Position numbers and translations under genes: made by a program
Shown here: one piece after another, positions 1-8,875 of the stretch
Position numbering within the stretch: the stretch's first letter is position 1
How the letters are laid out: the number at the start of each line of letters is the position of its first letter
Assembly (NCBI RefSeq): GCF_014696315.1
Contig: NZ_JACJPX010000027.1
Span: 38,883 to 102,882 of the forward strand
From: Calothrix membranacea FACHB-236
Lineage (GTDB): Bacteria; Cyanobacteriota; Cyanobacteriia; Cyanobacteriales; Nostocaceae
Direction of reading: 5' to 3'
Length of the DNA stretch: 64,000 nucleotides
The notes under the pieces: generated by a model
What the model was told of the DNA's origin: nothing
The model's input: the letters and a program-made list of their open reading frames with translations, nothing else
Databases searched by the model: none

Positions 1-516
1 TGAAACTATAATCAGCCGATAGTATAGTTCTGCTACTTGGGGAAAGTAACTGCTAATTTTTGTGGATATTAATTCATACTCAACAATATTTTGGTTGTTC
101 AAGCTGCGTCTTCACCTCAGACGATTCAACTTTGGAGGTAGAGAAAAAAGACTTATAGTATCTTAGCGATGAAATCCATTGTATCTCGGCTGGATGTGAC
201 CTATTGTTACCCACTCAGCACTTCAAAATGTCACATACTCACACTTCAATAATTATACCAAACTATGGTTATATTATTCAGTATTAATTCTGCTATTTAT
301 CATTGGTTATGCGTAGACTTATCCCGCCGCAGACATCGCTATCTACCCTCCATCAGCCCAGTATGTGTAATTTTTGTAATTTTTGTATATTAAAAAATGA
401 ATTACAAAAAGTGGGATAGAATATTTCGCTGTATGTGAAAGGGTTGTACAACTTTTTTATTTGCTACACTTTCTTAGCAGTGCTTTTATGCACTAATTAC
501 AGCTTCCTTAAACAGT
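1..516. other. Gene-free left edge
   Basis: I recognise no gene in this AT-rich stretch on either strand. It contains one copy of a recurring motif, TTGTACAACTTTTTTATTT at 444-462, which reappears in the spacer beyond the CHAT operon (7063-7081). It lies immediately upstream of a repeat-protein relic, so it may contain further decayed coding sequence that can no longer be read. Confidence 0.5.
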
Positions 517-786
517 TTGCTAGCAAATCTACCAGATAATTTGCTCATTGCACATTGTACTGTTAATAAAAAGGTATGGACTCCTCAACAGGAACTAGCT
601 TACACCTTGCAAAGCTCGAATCTATCTCAAAAAACTGAATCTTTGGCAAAGCTAGTCGATCATTTACCACCAACCTTAAGAGAACTAGCACTTTCTAAAG
701 CACTTACTCCTGCCAAAGGAATTCAGGATGAGTATAGTCGCGGCGATGCCCTTACGGCTCTAACCTTTACTGTGTGCTCTTCTTGA
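517..786 (+). pseudogene. Relic of a large alpha-helical repeat protein
   Basis: A short open frame of 89 codons opens with TTG and has no convincing ribosome binding site. Its second half reads like the leucine/alanine-rich helical repeats found in very large cyanobacterial NACHT/TPR/CHAT-type proteins: a LVDHLPPTLRELALSKAL segment followed by IQDEYSRGDALTALT. From memory of that family, units of this type recur many times per protein. Here only about one and a half units remain, with no partner domain, and the frame stops at 786. I read it as the remnant of a repeat protein that was deleted or rearranged, next to the intact CHAT operon. A genuine small protein is possible but less likely. 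Confidence 0.4.
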
Positions 787-1024
787 CTCAACATTTATTC
801 AAGTGATTATGATGTTACTTGATCATTGAAGAGAGATCGTGCATTAAAGCAAGCATCAACATTAGTAGGTAAATGAGAGAAATCCAGCTTAAGCATTTCT
901 AAATTTAATCTTACGGGAACTTTTCACCTTTAATAAACGTATTTACAATAAAGTTACCAGTAAATTTACTTGTAAAAGTTATTTGCTGATCGTTACTCTT
1001 CAAGCAATCTAAGCTAAATTACGG

Positions 1025-2287
1025 ATGATTAACTCTCAGTTAGGCACAATCCTTGAGCGTTATAAGACGGAAATTGAGAGACTAAAAGTGACTGACACTT
1101 CCATAGATGCCGAACAGGTGTTAGAAGTATTAAATGCCAGGGATACTGTGCAGTTAGCCTTAAAGGGTTCAACATTTATTCCTACCAGTAGGTTAAAGCA
1201 GGTTCTAGAGTTAGATACAGAACTCAGGAAACAGGCAATACAGATTAACAAAGTTATCAAAGCTGAACAATTTGCTCAGTGGAGAGAAAGTATACATCCC
1301 CCTGCTGAAGCTTGGTGGTGGAGATTAGAAAATCTTACCCCTCCCCACAAGTGGGATAGTTTAGATTGGTTGTGGAAGGGTCTAGTAGTTGCTGGCTGGA
1401 CTGCTAACCTCAGTTTACTGATTAATATTGCTACTCGCTTTTTCAGTGGGGGAGCAGGATTATTGGGAGCTTCTGCTGTTATTTTGCCGAGTATTTTGGC
1501 ATTACTACAGGCAAGTAGTGAACTAACTAAAGCTGGTAAAGAAGGATTTGAAAAGTTACTGACAAAGCTAAATATTCCCCAACACTTACAAGAAGAAGCT
1601 AAGTTGGGATCAACTTTGTTAATGACAATATTTTTACTTAGTTTTTGGTTGCTTCTACCGTCAATTTCTCAGTTATATAACCGTAACGGGCTAAATAATT
1701 ACTTACAGGGAAAATTAGGGGCAGCAGAACAAGACTACCTCAAAGCCATTTCCTTGGATGCCGATAATGCAGATGCTCATTATAATCTCGGCAATCTTTA
1801 CGAGGATTTACAAGATTTTGAGAAAGCACGGAAGCATTATCAAATCGCCGTAGGAAGTGATATTCCTGATGCTTACAACAATCTAGCTCGCTTATATATC
1901 CAGGATAAAAAATATTCCCAGGCTAGAGCTTTGCTACAAAACGGACTGGTGAAAGCTAATGAGCAGAATAGCTCACCCGAAGTTAGATATAGCCTGTTTA
2001 AAAATTTAGGATGGGTGAGGTTTGAGCAAGGCAGATATGAAGAAGCACAACAAACCTTACAAGCAGCAATTGGGATTGCAAATAACCCAGAGGTTGCAAA
2101 GTATATCCAAAATACTGGTGCGGCACACTGTATCTTAGCTCAGGTAATGGAGCAGCAAAAACAACCAACTGCATTGGAGCAATGGCAGAAGTGCTGTGAA
2201 CAAGGTTCTACCCTCAATGCTGATGAAGACACATGGTTACATATAGCTCGGCAAAGATTAAAAAAAGCGGGAAGAGTATGCAAATAG
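1025..2287 (+). CDS. Membrane-anchored TPR protein, first gene of CHAT operon
   Basis: 420 residues. The first ~110 residues are helical and charged. Two hydrophobic stretches follow, around residues 120-170 (LVVAGWTANLSLLINIA, then LLGASAVILPSILALL) and 197-217 (TLLMTIFLLSFWLLLP), suggesting a membrane hairpin or two to three membrane helices. The C-terminal ~200 residues hold TPR units such as ADAHYNLGNLYEDLQDFEKARKHY and AYNNLARLYIQDKKYSQARALL. Its stop codon lies inside the start of the next gene, so the two are translationally coupled. TPR modules bind proteins; the likely role is to recruit partners of the downstream CHAT protein at the membrane. I know no characterised orthologue, so the function is inferred from context only. 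Confidence 0.75.
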   Translation: MINSQLGTILERYKTEIERLKVTDTSIDAEQVLEVLNARDTVQLALKGSTFIPTSRLKQVLELDTELRKQAIQINKVIKAEQFAQWRESIHPPAEAWWWRLENLTPPHKWDSLDWLWKGLVVAGWTANLSLLINIATRFFSGGAGLLGASAVILPSILALLQASSELTKAGKEGFEKLLTKLNIPQHLQEEAKLGSTLLMTIFLLSFWLLLPSISQLYNRNGLNNYLQGKLGAAEQDYLKAISLDADNADAHYNLGNLYEDLQDFEKARKHYQIAVGSDIPDAYNNLARLYIQDKKYSQARALLQNGLVKANEQNSSPEVRYSLFKNLGWVRFEQGRYEEAQQTLQAAIGIANNPEVAKYIQNTGAAHCILAQVMEQQKQPTALEQWQKCCEQGSTLNADEDTWLHIARQRLKKAGRVCK

Positions 2288-3372
2288 ACCGGAAAATAAT
2301 TAGGTTCGTTGCCATCTTACTAAGCCTACCTTTTATAACGGTAGCAAGACCTGGGCTTACTCAACAGAATAGTCTAAGTTTTATCTCCGAAGTTAAGGGA
2401 GATGTCAAAATTAAATATTCTGGACGCAAGAACTATCAAAAAGCATATAGCGGCGAAATACTAAGTTCTTCTGATTCTTTGCGATTGGGACAAGGTGCTT
2501 CTACAAAAGTTGTATGTAATAACTTATCGATTTGGAATATTAAATCTCCAGGGGAATTTTCAGTTGCTAGTGGTTGTCCATCCACTGGAAAACCAGTTCT
2601 TGTCAGAAATGGTAGTAACCGCGCTCCGACTCGCGCTCCCAATGACCCGACAATTCCCTACATCATTAGTCCGCGTGATACAGCAATTTTGAGTGATAAA
2701 CCTACTCTGCGTTGGAATGCTGTTAAGGGTGCAACTAGCTATAAGGTGACGTTACGCGGCCCTGGCGTTAATTGGACAACTAATGTGAAGCAGTCAGAAG
2801 TTGTTTTTTCTGGTCAAGAACCTCTACAGCCAGGTTCTCGTTATCGAGTAGTTGTGACTGCTGATAATGGAGCAACTTCTGAGCGTGAAGCACCTGTTGG
2901 ATTCACTTTACTGAGTGAAGGGGAGGCTCAACAGGTAAAAGCTGAAATTACACAATTACAAAAGCAACCGCTAACCGATGAATCTAAAAACCTTGCTTTG
3001 GCATATCTGTACCAAAGCAAGAATTTAAATTCTGCGGCAATTGATTTATTAGCAGGCTTAGTTAAGCAAGAAAACCAAAGCACAGCCGTTTATCAACTTT
3101 TAGGTAGTCTCTACCAAGAAGTAGATTTACATCTATTAGCTAAAGAACATTACTTAACAGCACTGAAGTTAGCTAAGGCAGACAAAAATCTGGAAGCTCA
3201 AGCAACTATTCAAGCCAGCTTAGGGGAAATTGATATAGTTCTTGACAACTTGCAGCAGGCGTTTGAGTCATTGCAAGCTGCTCAAAATAACTATCGTGCC
3301 TTGGGAGATGAGCAACAAGTACAGCAACTACAGCAGAAACTAGATGACTTGAAAGGAAGGCTACCATCATGA
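2278..3372 (+). CDS. Secreted FecR-like and TPR-like protein
   Basis: I place the start at the ATG at 2278, which gives a normal signal peptide (MQIDRKIIRFVAILLSLPF...); an earlier in-frame start at 2233 would put 15 polar residues in front. The gene overlaps the upstream stop by 10 bp. Residues ~30-100 look like a FecR domain (FISEVKGDVKIKY ... GEILSSSDSLRLGQGASTKV). Residues ~125-210 resemble a fibronectin/DUF928-type beta domain (SPRDTAILSDKPTLRWNAVKGATSYKV). The C-terminal ~150 residues are helical repeats resembling TPRs. It should be exported or periplasmic. Its stop overlaps the start of the CHAT gene (ATGA), so all three genes form one unit. FecR domains are known as periplasmic signal-receiving modules; a sensing role here is inference. 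Confidence 0.75.
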   Translation: MQIDRKIIRFVAILLSLPFITVARPGLTQQNSLSFISEVKGDVKIKYSGRKNYQKAYSGEILSSSDSLRLGQGASTKVVCNNLSIWNIKSPGEFSVASGCPSTGKPVLVRNGSNRAPTRAPNDPTIPYIISPRDTAILSDKPTLRWNAVKGATSYKVTLRGPGVNWTTNVKQSEVVFSGQEPLQPGSRYRVVVTADNGATSEREAPVGFTLLSEGEAQQVKAEITQLQKQPLTDESKNLALAYLYQSKNLNSAAIDLLAGLVKQENQSTAVYQLLGSLYQEVDLHLLAKEHYLTALKLAKADKNLEAQATIQASLGEIDIVLDNLQQAFESLQAAQNNYRALGDEQQVQQLQQKLDDLKGRLPS

Positions 3373-6300
3373 ATAACCTGCGAACTAGACAATTAGTAAC
3401 CCTAACAACTTTGGTAGCAACAGCTGGATTATGGGTGTTAACGCCAAAGCCCACAATTGGGCAATCAAACCCTCCTGTTTCTGCTGCTCAGTCTGCGGAA
3501 TTGGCAGAAGCAGACCGACTTGAGCAACAGGCAGGCAAACTTGAGAATCAAAGAAAATATAATGAAGCAATTCCTCTACGGGAACGTGTTTTGAATATCC
3601 GTAAAAAGGTTCTGGGGGATAACCGTCTTGATTTGGTAACTAGCTTGAATTATCTGGCAGGTCTGTACCAAAGCCAGAGACGGTACACAGAAGCCGAATC
3701 TCTGTATCGCCAAGCTTTAGCAATTATAAAACGCCGATTGGGCGAGCAGGATCTTGAGGTGGCAAATAGCTTGAATTATCTGGCAGATCTGTACCAAAGC
3801 CAGGAACGCTATGCAGAAGCCGAATCTCTATATCGCCAAGCTTTAGCAATTATAAAACGCCAGCTGGGTGAGCAGGATCTTGAGGTGGTAACTAGCTTGA
3901 ATTATCTGGCAGATCTGTACCAAAGCCAGAAACTGTACGCAGAAGCCGAGCCTCTATTGCGCCAAGCTTTAGCAATTATAAAACGCGAGTTCGGGGAAAA
4001 GGCTCCTCTTGTGGCAGATCACTTGAATCGTCTGGCAGCTCTGTACCAAAGCCAGGAACGGTACACAGAAGCCGAATCTCTGTATCGCCAGGCTTTAGAA
4101 ATGAAAAAACGCCAATTGGGTGAGCAGGATCTTGAGGTAGCAATTAGCTTGAATGAGCTGGCTGGGGTTTACGACAGCCAGGGGCGGTACGCAGATGCCG
4201 AACCCCTCTATCGCCAAGCTTTAGCAATTATAAAACGCCAGCTAGGTGAGCAGCATCCTTATGTGGCAACTAGCTTGAATAATCTGGCATTGCTGTACCA
4301 AACGCAGGGGCGGTACGCAGAAGCCGAGCCTCTATTGCACCAAGCTTTAGCAATTATAAAACGCCAGCTAGGTGAGCAGGATCTTGAGGTAGCAACTAGC
4401 TTGAATAGTCTGGCTGCGGTTTACCACAGCCAAGGACGGTACACAGAAGCCGAATCTCTGTATCGCCAAGCTTTAGAAATGAGAAAACGCCAACTGGGTG
4501 AGCAGCATCCTGATGCGGCAACTAGCTTAAGTAATTTGGCAATGCTTTACGAAAGGCAGGGACGGTATGCAGAAGCCGAGCCTCTATTGCGCCAAGCTTT
4601 AGAAATCAGAAAACGCCGACTGGGTAATGAGCATTCCGATGTTGCACAAAGCTTGAACAATCTGGCTGGGGTTTACTACAGCCAGGGACGGTACGCAGAA
4701 GCCGAGCCTCTATTGCGCCAAGCTTTAGAAATCAGAAAACGCCGACTGGGCAATGAGCATCCCGATGTTGCACAAAGCTTGAATAATCTAGCTGGGGTTT
4801 ACAACAGCCAGGGGCGGTACGCAGAAGCCGAACCCCTCTATCGCCAAGCTTTAGAAATGAGAAAACGCCTGCTGGGTGAGCAGCATCCTAGTGTGGCAAA
4901 TAGCTTGATTAATCTGGTTTTTCTGTACTGGCAACAACATAACACAAGCCGCGCTCTTGAGTTTTTCACACAACAAATTACGGTTGAAGAACACAACCTC
5001 ACTCCCAACTTGGCTGTTGGTTTTGAAAGACAAAAACGCGATTATGTAATACATAATATCTCTGGCACGACGAATGCTAGCATTTCCTTAAATCTAAATT
5101 TTGCCCCTAACAACCCTATAGCTACTAGCTTAGCCCTGAATACAGTTTTACAACGCAAAGGACGCATTTTAGATGTCGTCACTAATAGCCAACAAATTCT
5201 ACGCCAAAATCTCGACTCACAAAGTCAAACTCTATTAACGAATCTAGAAAACGCCCAAACTCAACTAGCCAATCTATTTTATAACCGACCAGAGAAACTT
5301 CCTCTGGAGCAGTATCGGACTCAAGTTGCCCAACTTGAAACCCAAGTAAAACAACTAGAAGACCAACTGAGTCGTCGCAGCCAAGAATTTCGTACTCAGT
5401 CACAGCGTGTCACCATTGAAACTATTCAAACATTAATTCCTGCTGATGCTGCTTTGGTCGAAATAGTCCGCTATCGACCTGTTAATCCTAAAGCAGCACC
5501 TGACGAAGGCTTGGGCAAACCTCGTTACGCAGTATACGTCCTTTCTGCAAAAGGAGAACCCAAAGGTATTGACTTAGGCGATGCTGCAACAGTTGAGCAA
5601 ACTCTAGTACAATTCCGTGATGATTTGCGGGATCAAAATACTCCTATCTCTCAAGTGAAACAGTCGGCTCGTGAGTTGGATAAAATTCTCATGCAGCCTG
5701 TACGCAAACTGTTGGGTAATACTCGCAAAATTTTACTCTCTCCAGATAGTCAGTTGAACCTGATTCCCTTTGAAGCACTAGTAGATGAAAATAACCGTTA
5801 CTTAGTAGAAAACTATTCTTTCACTTACCTCACCTCTGGACGAGACTTGCTCAGAGTACAAAACAAACCTGCCAGTAAACAGCCGCCAGTTATTATTGCT
5901 GACCCAAATTTTAATCGTCCTGGTGAATTAGTTGCACGTCAAACTCAGAGTAATGTTGATACCAAAAATACCCGCTCTATTGACCTATCCCAGAAAGTAT
6001 TTTCCCCCCTCCCAGGTACAGCACAAGAAGCCAAGGCCATTGCCAGTCTATTAAAAATCCAACCTCTTACAGACACTAAGGCTACTGAGGGTGCTGTGAA
6101 ACAAGTTAACGGCCCCAGGATTCTGCATATTGCCACACACGGTTTTTTTGAAAATACCTCAGCAAACGAAGAGAAAACCATAGTTGATGATAATCCTCTA
6201 CTGCAATCAGGATTAGTTCTAGCTGGCTTAAAACCTCGTCAGAGTAGTGGCGAAGATGGCATTCTCACTGCCCTGGAAACCACTGCACTTAATCTAGTTG

Positions 6301-6614
6301 GTACAAAACTGGTGGTACTATCTGCCTGTGATACTGGTTTAGGTAACATTTTTGCGGGTGAAGGCGTTTATGGTTTACGTCGTGCTTTAGTCATTGCTGG
6401 TTCTGAAAGCCAAGTCATCAGCCTGTGGAAGGTAGCAGATGATGCTACTAAAGATTTTATGGTGGCTTACTACCAAAGATTATTAGATAATCAAGGACGC
6501 AGTGAAGCACTACGCCAAACGCAACTAGAGATGTTAAATGGTGAAAAGTATCAGCATCCCTACTTCTGGGCTGCTTTTATCCCTTCCGGTGATTGGAAAC
6601 CGATGGGTAAGTGA
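3369..6614 (+). CDS. TPR-CHAT caspase-like protease
   Basis: 1081 residues. A signal-like hydrophobic N-terminus (residues ~8-30, ending near IGQS) is followed by about eleven kinesin-light-chain-type TPR units of 42 residues (~55-520, consensus GRYAEAEPLYRQALEI), a helical linker, and a C-terminal CHAT domain (~690-1078). CHAT means caspase HetF-associated with TPRs. The expected catalytic pair is visible: His924 in LHIATHGFF and Cys987 in VVLSACDTGLG, with the conserved SLWKVADDAT and HPYFWAAFIPSGD motifs after it. The enzyme should be an active cysteine protease or a protease-like signalling protein. The TPR array is likely to recognise a partner, and the two co-translated upstream genes are candidates. 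It could also act in cell-division or heterocyst control like HetF, but HetF has a different architecture. Confidence 0.9.
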   Translation: MNNLRTRQLVTLTTLVATAGLWVLTPKPTIGQSNPPVSAAQSAELAEADRLEQQAGKLENQRKYNEAIPLRERVLNIRKKVLGDNRLDLVTSLNYLAGLYQSQRRYTEAESLYRQALAIIKRRLGEQDLEVANSLNYLADLYQSQERYAEAESLYRQALAIIKRQLGEQDLEVVTSLNYLADLYQSQKLYAEAEPLLRQALAIIKREFGEKAPLVADHLNRLAALYQSQERYTEAESLYRQALEMKKRQLGEQDLEVAISLNELAGVYDSQGRYADAEPLYRQALAIIKRQLGEQHPYVATSLNNLALLYQTQGRYAEAEPLLHQALAIIKRQLGEQDLEVATSLNSLAAVYHSQGRYTEAESLYRQALEMRKRQLGEQHPDAATSLSNLAMLYERQGRYAEAEPLLRQALEIRKRRLGNEHSDVAQSLNNLAGVYYSQGRYAEAEPLLRQALEIRKRRLGNEHPDVAQSLNNLAGVYNSQGRYAEAEPLYRQALEMRKRLLGEQHPSVANSLINLVFLYWQQHNTSRALEFFTQQITVEEHNLTPNLAVGFERQKRDYVIHNISGTTNASISLNLNFAPNNPIATSLALNTVLQRKGRILDVVTNSQQILRQNLDSQSQTLLTNLENAQTQLANLFYNRPEKLPLEQYRTQVAQLETQVKQLEDQLSRRSQEFRTQSQRVTIETIQTLIPADAALVEIVRYRPVNPKAAPDEGLGKPRYAVYVLSAKGEPKGIDLGDAATVEQTLVQFRDDLRDQNTPISQVKQSARELDKILMQPVRKLLGNTRKILLSPDSQLNLIPFEALVDENNRYLVENYSFTYLTSGRDLLRVQNKPASKQPPVIIADPNFNRPGELVARQTQSNVDTKNTRSIDLSQKVFSPLPGTAQEAKAIASLLKIQPLTDTKATEGAVKQVNGPRILHIATHGFFENTSANEEKTIVDDNPLLQSGLVLAGLKPRQSSGEDGILTALETTALNLVGTKLVVLSACDTGLGNIFAGEGVYGLRRALVIAGSESQVISLWKVADDATKDFMVAYYQRLLDNQGRSEALRQTQLEMLNGEKYQHPYFWAAFIPSGDWKPMGK
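3640..4920 (+). repeat. 126-bp coding tandem repeats (TPR array)
   Basis: Inside the CHAT gene the 42-codon TPR units are very similar at DNA level. Short strings such as CGCCAAGCTTTAG, GAAGCCGA and GGTGAGCAG recur at 126-bp spacing about ten times. This similarity at synonymous positions indicates recent unit duplication or gene conversion, and the copy number may vary between strains. Confidence 0.85.
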
Positions 6615-7467
6615 GTTAGTTTTGCGAGGTTTGGCGATCCTTTCATATTATCGGCTCAACATGAAATAGAGTGCGATCGCTATCAAGTTTCTTTTTGTAT
6701 TGTATGCAAATCATTGGAAGTTGCTTAGGGTTGCGATCAGCTCATTAGCTTAATTGCGATCGCATCTTTGTCGCACAACAGAACTTTCCAAGATAATTTT
6801 GAACTTATGAAATTACTCAAAACCTTTATTAGTAAAGTGTTTACAAAATTGCTCATTGGGGATAGATATTGCGATCGCCTTCAAGAGATTTCTTATGGCT
6901 AGAGGAATGCGAGAGTAGACGCAAGCTCAGTTTGAGCTTTAACTCTTGCAGTTCTCTAGTAATTTTCCTAAGTGTGTTATGACTGCTTAGGGAGGTTTTT
7001 TCAACAAATGATCAACTGAAAATATATTGCCTGAAAAGCCTATATGGTAAGCTTTTGATAAATTGTATAACTTTTTTATTTATCAATATGAAGAATACTT
7101 CGGAAAATGTACAACTTTATTTTTTGAGGTTAAGATAAGTAGTAATGCTAATATAAGAGTTGTAGATGTTTAAATTGTAGAACTTTATTATATTTCTACA
7201 GTAATTGCAACAATAAAAAAGTTGGAAAATAAATACTTATAACCGTACTAATGGGATTAAACAAAAGGCGATCGCAATCTTTAAAGAGAGGGCGATCGCT
7301 TTTTTTGTATTTTATACTAATACCAATTGAAAAAATGATACTAACTTGAAAAAAGAATGTGACACATACACAAACCCAAAGAATTTTGAATTTTGAATTG
7401 GTATGATTTATTGTTAGGAAAAATTTAAAGAGTAAAGGTTTTTATGGTTTACCTTTACCCTTTTTAA
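6615..7467. other. Gene-free spacer with recurring AT motif
   Basis: I see no coding sequence in these 853 bases. They hold several HIP1 octamers and four copies of a motif related to TTGTACAACTTTTTTATTT: 7063-7081, 7108-7126, 7175-7196, and one inverted at 7212-7224. A terminator-like hairpin at 7267-7306 closes the region. The motif cluster could be a protein-binding or promoter region, or the decayed ends of a mobile repeat. Confidence 0.5.
7267..7306 (+). terminator. Terminator-like hairpin built from two HIP1 octamers
   Basis: Two GCGATCGC octamers (7268-7275 and 7292-7299) pair across a 16-base loop, extended by A-T pairs at the base. A run of seven T follows (7300-7306). It has the form of an intrinsic terminator on the + strand. 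The nearest + strand gene ends 650 bp upstream, so either the CHAT transcript has a long 3' tail or an unseen short transcript ends here. Confidence 0.55.
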
Positions 7468-8190
7468 TTAAGCTAAAGTTTCTGGTTCTACACCCAAAGC
7501 CCTTAATCTTTCTTCTAGTATTCGCGCTCTTGTTTCTGCTAGTACACGCTTTTGTTCTTCAAAACTCGCTCGTTCTTCTGCTTCTTGAATGCATTCTTCG
7601 AGTGAGAGTAACCTTTGACCTTCCTCGTCATACCAATACAACCATTCCCGCGCAATTCCTTGATAAATTCCCCGATGTCTCCCAATACCTAAACCAATTT
7701 CTGGGAACCATACAGGACTACCTGACATGAGTATATATTCCCCATCCACGAGACGATACACTTCCAAAGGGGATTTTTTCCGCCGCAGAGGATTATATAC
7801 AACATAGTATAAAATTCCTAATTTTTTAGCGTACAACTCTTTTTTACTACTATATTCTCCCCGATGTATTTGGGAAACAACTTCTAATGCCAAAATTGGT
7901 AACTCTTTTTCTTCCCACAGCACATAACTCAAGCGTAAATCTTCATCAATAAAACGCTTAACTCCCAAGCAAAGAAATCCATCAGGGACAAGGACTGGTT
8001 GGTTAGGGTCATAATAAATACCCATATTGACACCAAAAAACCAATCCCAACGTTCTGACCAAATTATAGCCAGAGTACTTTCAAGCAAGGCTGGTATGAG
8101 ATGCTGTAATTGATTATCCACAGGGGTATCGTCAGAGTTGGGTAATTCTTCGGAAGATGGCAAGCAATGCAACGGGTTGTAGTTTAACAT
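7468..8190 (-). CDS. Uma2 family (DUF820) restriction-endonuclease-like protein
   Basis: 240 residues. It follows the Uma2/DUF820 plan common in filamentous cyanobacteria: an N-terminal strand-helix region, YYDPNQPVLVPDGFLCLGV, then a PD-(D/E)XK-like core with LPILALEVVSQIHRGEY, followed by KKELYAKKLGILYYVVYNPL. The C-terminal ~45 residues are a charged coiled coil (QEAEERASFEEQKRVLAETRAR). These proteins occur in dozens of copies per genome and their cellular role is unsettled; nuclease activity is predicted from the fold. It is a single gene with convergent transcription relative to the upstream operon, and no partner gene is visible. Confidence 0.85.
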   Translation of the reverse strand: MLNYNPLHCLPSSEELPNSDDTPVDNQLQHLIPALLESTLAIIWSERWDWFFGVNMGIYYDPNQPVLVPDGFLCLGVKRFIDEDLRLSYVLWEEKELPILALEVVSQIHRGEYSSKKELYAKKLGILYYVVYNPLRRKKSPLEVYRLVDGEYILMSGSPVWFPEIGLGIGRHRGIYQGIAREWLYWYDEEGQRLLSLEECIQEAEERASFEEQKRVLAETRARILEERLRALGVEPETLA

Positions 8191-8502
8191 GAGCGGTATG
8201 GCAAATGCTGACTCTGGATAGATTGTAGGAAAAGAATTTCAGTCAGGTGTGTAAATAGTCCGTCGCTTTTTTGTTGAGAATATCAGCAAAATTGAGGTTT
8301 AAGTGAAAATCAAGCTAGATAGCAGCAATATCTAATTTTATAAAAATATTGTTAAATTTAATACAGCTAATTCTGTTTATAAACTATTGAAACAATCTTA
8401 GATACCAATTTGAAAAGTGAGTGTGGCAAATGGATTTACATAAACCTGATTCAGAAGGCAATTCTCAGGAAAATCCAAAAATAAAATATTCCGTATTTAG
8501 AT

Positions 8503-8538
8503 TGTTGAGCGTTGACTGTTCACAGTCAACGCTCAACA
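8503..8538. repeat. Perfect 17-bp inverted repeat with 2-base loop
   Basis: TGTTGAGCGTTGACTGT (8503-8519) is followed after two bases by its exact reverse complement (8522-8538). No T-run follows, so it is not a classic terminator. It is probably a small interspersed palindromic element. Confidence 0.85.
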
Positions 8539-8812
8539 GTTAACAATAACATTTGGAATATTTTTTACTTGGAATACCCTCAATCCAAAATCTGTCTTAC
8601 AAAGTTTGACGGCAGTTGCTACAAGTCGGGGAACCCGCCCAACGCACTGCCTCCTCAACAGGAGAACCCCCCTCCGGGTTCACCACTTTGCTTATGCCGG
8701 GAAACCCGTCCACCGCAAGTGGTTCACCGCACGCAACTTTCCGCAAAATCTAAAATTCAAAATGGTATAACATGACGATTCAAGAATCGATATGGATTTT
8801 TGCTTTCATTAA

Positions 8813-8838
8813 TAAAAAAGAGCGGGTATATAACCCGC
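8813..8838 (-). terminator. Terminator for ndhD transcript
   Basis: Read on the minus strand, a 6-bp GC stem (GCGGGT/ACCCGC, loop of five) is followed directly by a T-rich run (the A-tract at 8813-8819 on the + strand). It lies 38 bp beyond the ndhD stop codon. Confidence 0.75.
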
Positions 8839-8875
8839 CCTTTAATTAATAGTCATATCAACTATCAATCTTTTT

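Larger units (their letters stand above)
8191..8875. other. Repeat-bearing spacer
   Basis: I recognise no gene. The spacer holds a 17-bp perfect inverted repeat (8503-8538), then about 120 bases of GC-rich sequence (8630-8750) with CCGGGAAACCCGTCC-type strings. From memory the latter resembles interspersed repeats common in Nostocales genomes. It ends with the terminator hairpin of the ndhD transcript. Confidence 0.6.

Noticed and set aside
7468..8190. Restriction-modification system at the Uma2 gene
   Set aside because: No methyltransferase or specificity gene lies nearby; Uma2 genes are dispersed singletons in these genomes.
8512..8775. Open frame of 87 codons on the + strand
   Set aside because: It covers the 17-bp palindrome and the GC-rich repeat; its Pro-rich composition comes from repeat DNA and no ribosome binding site is present.
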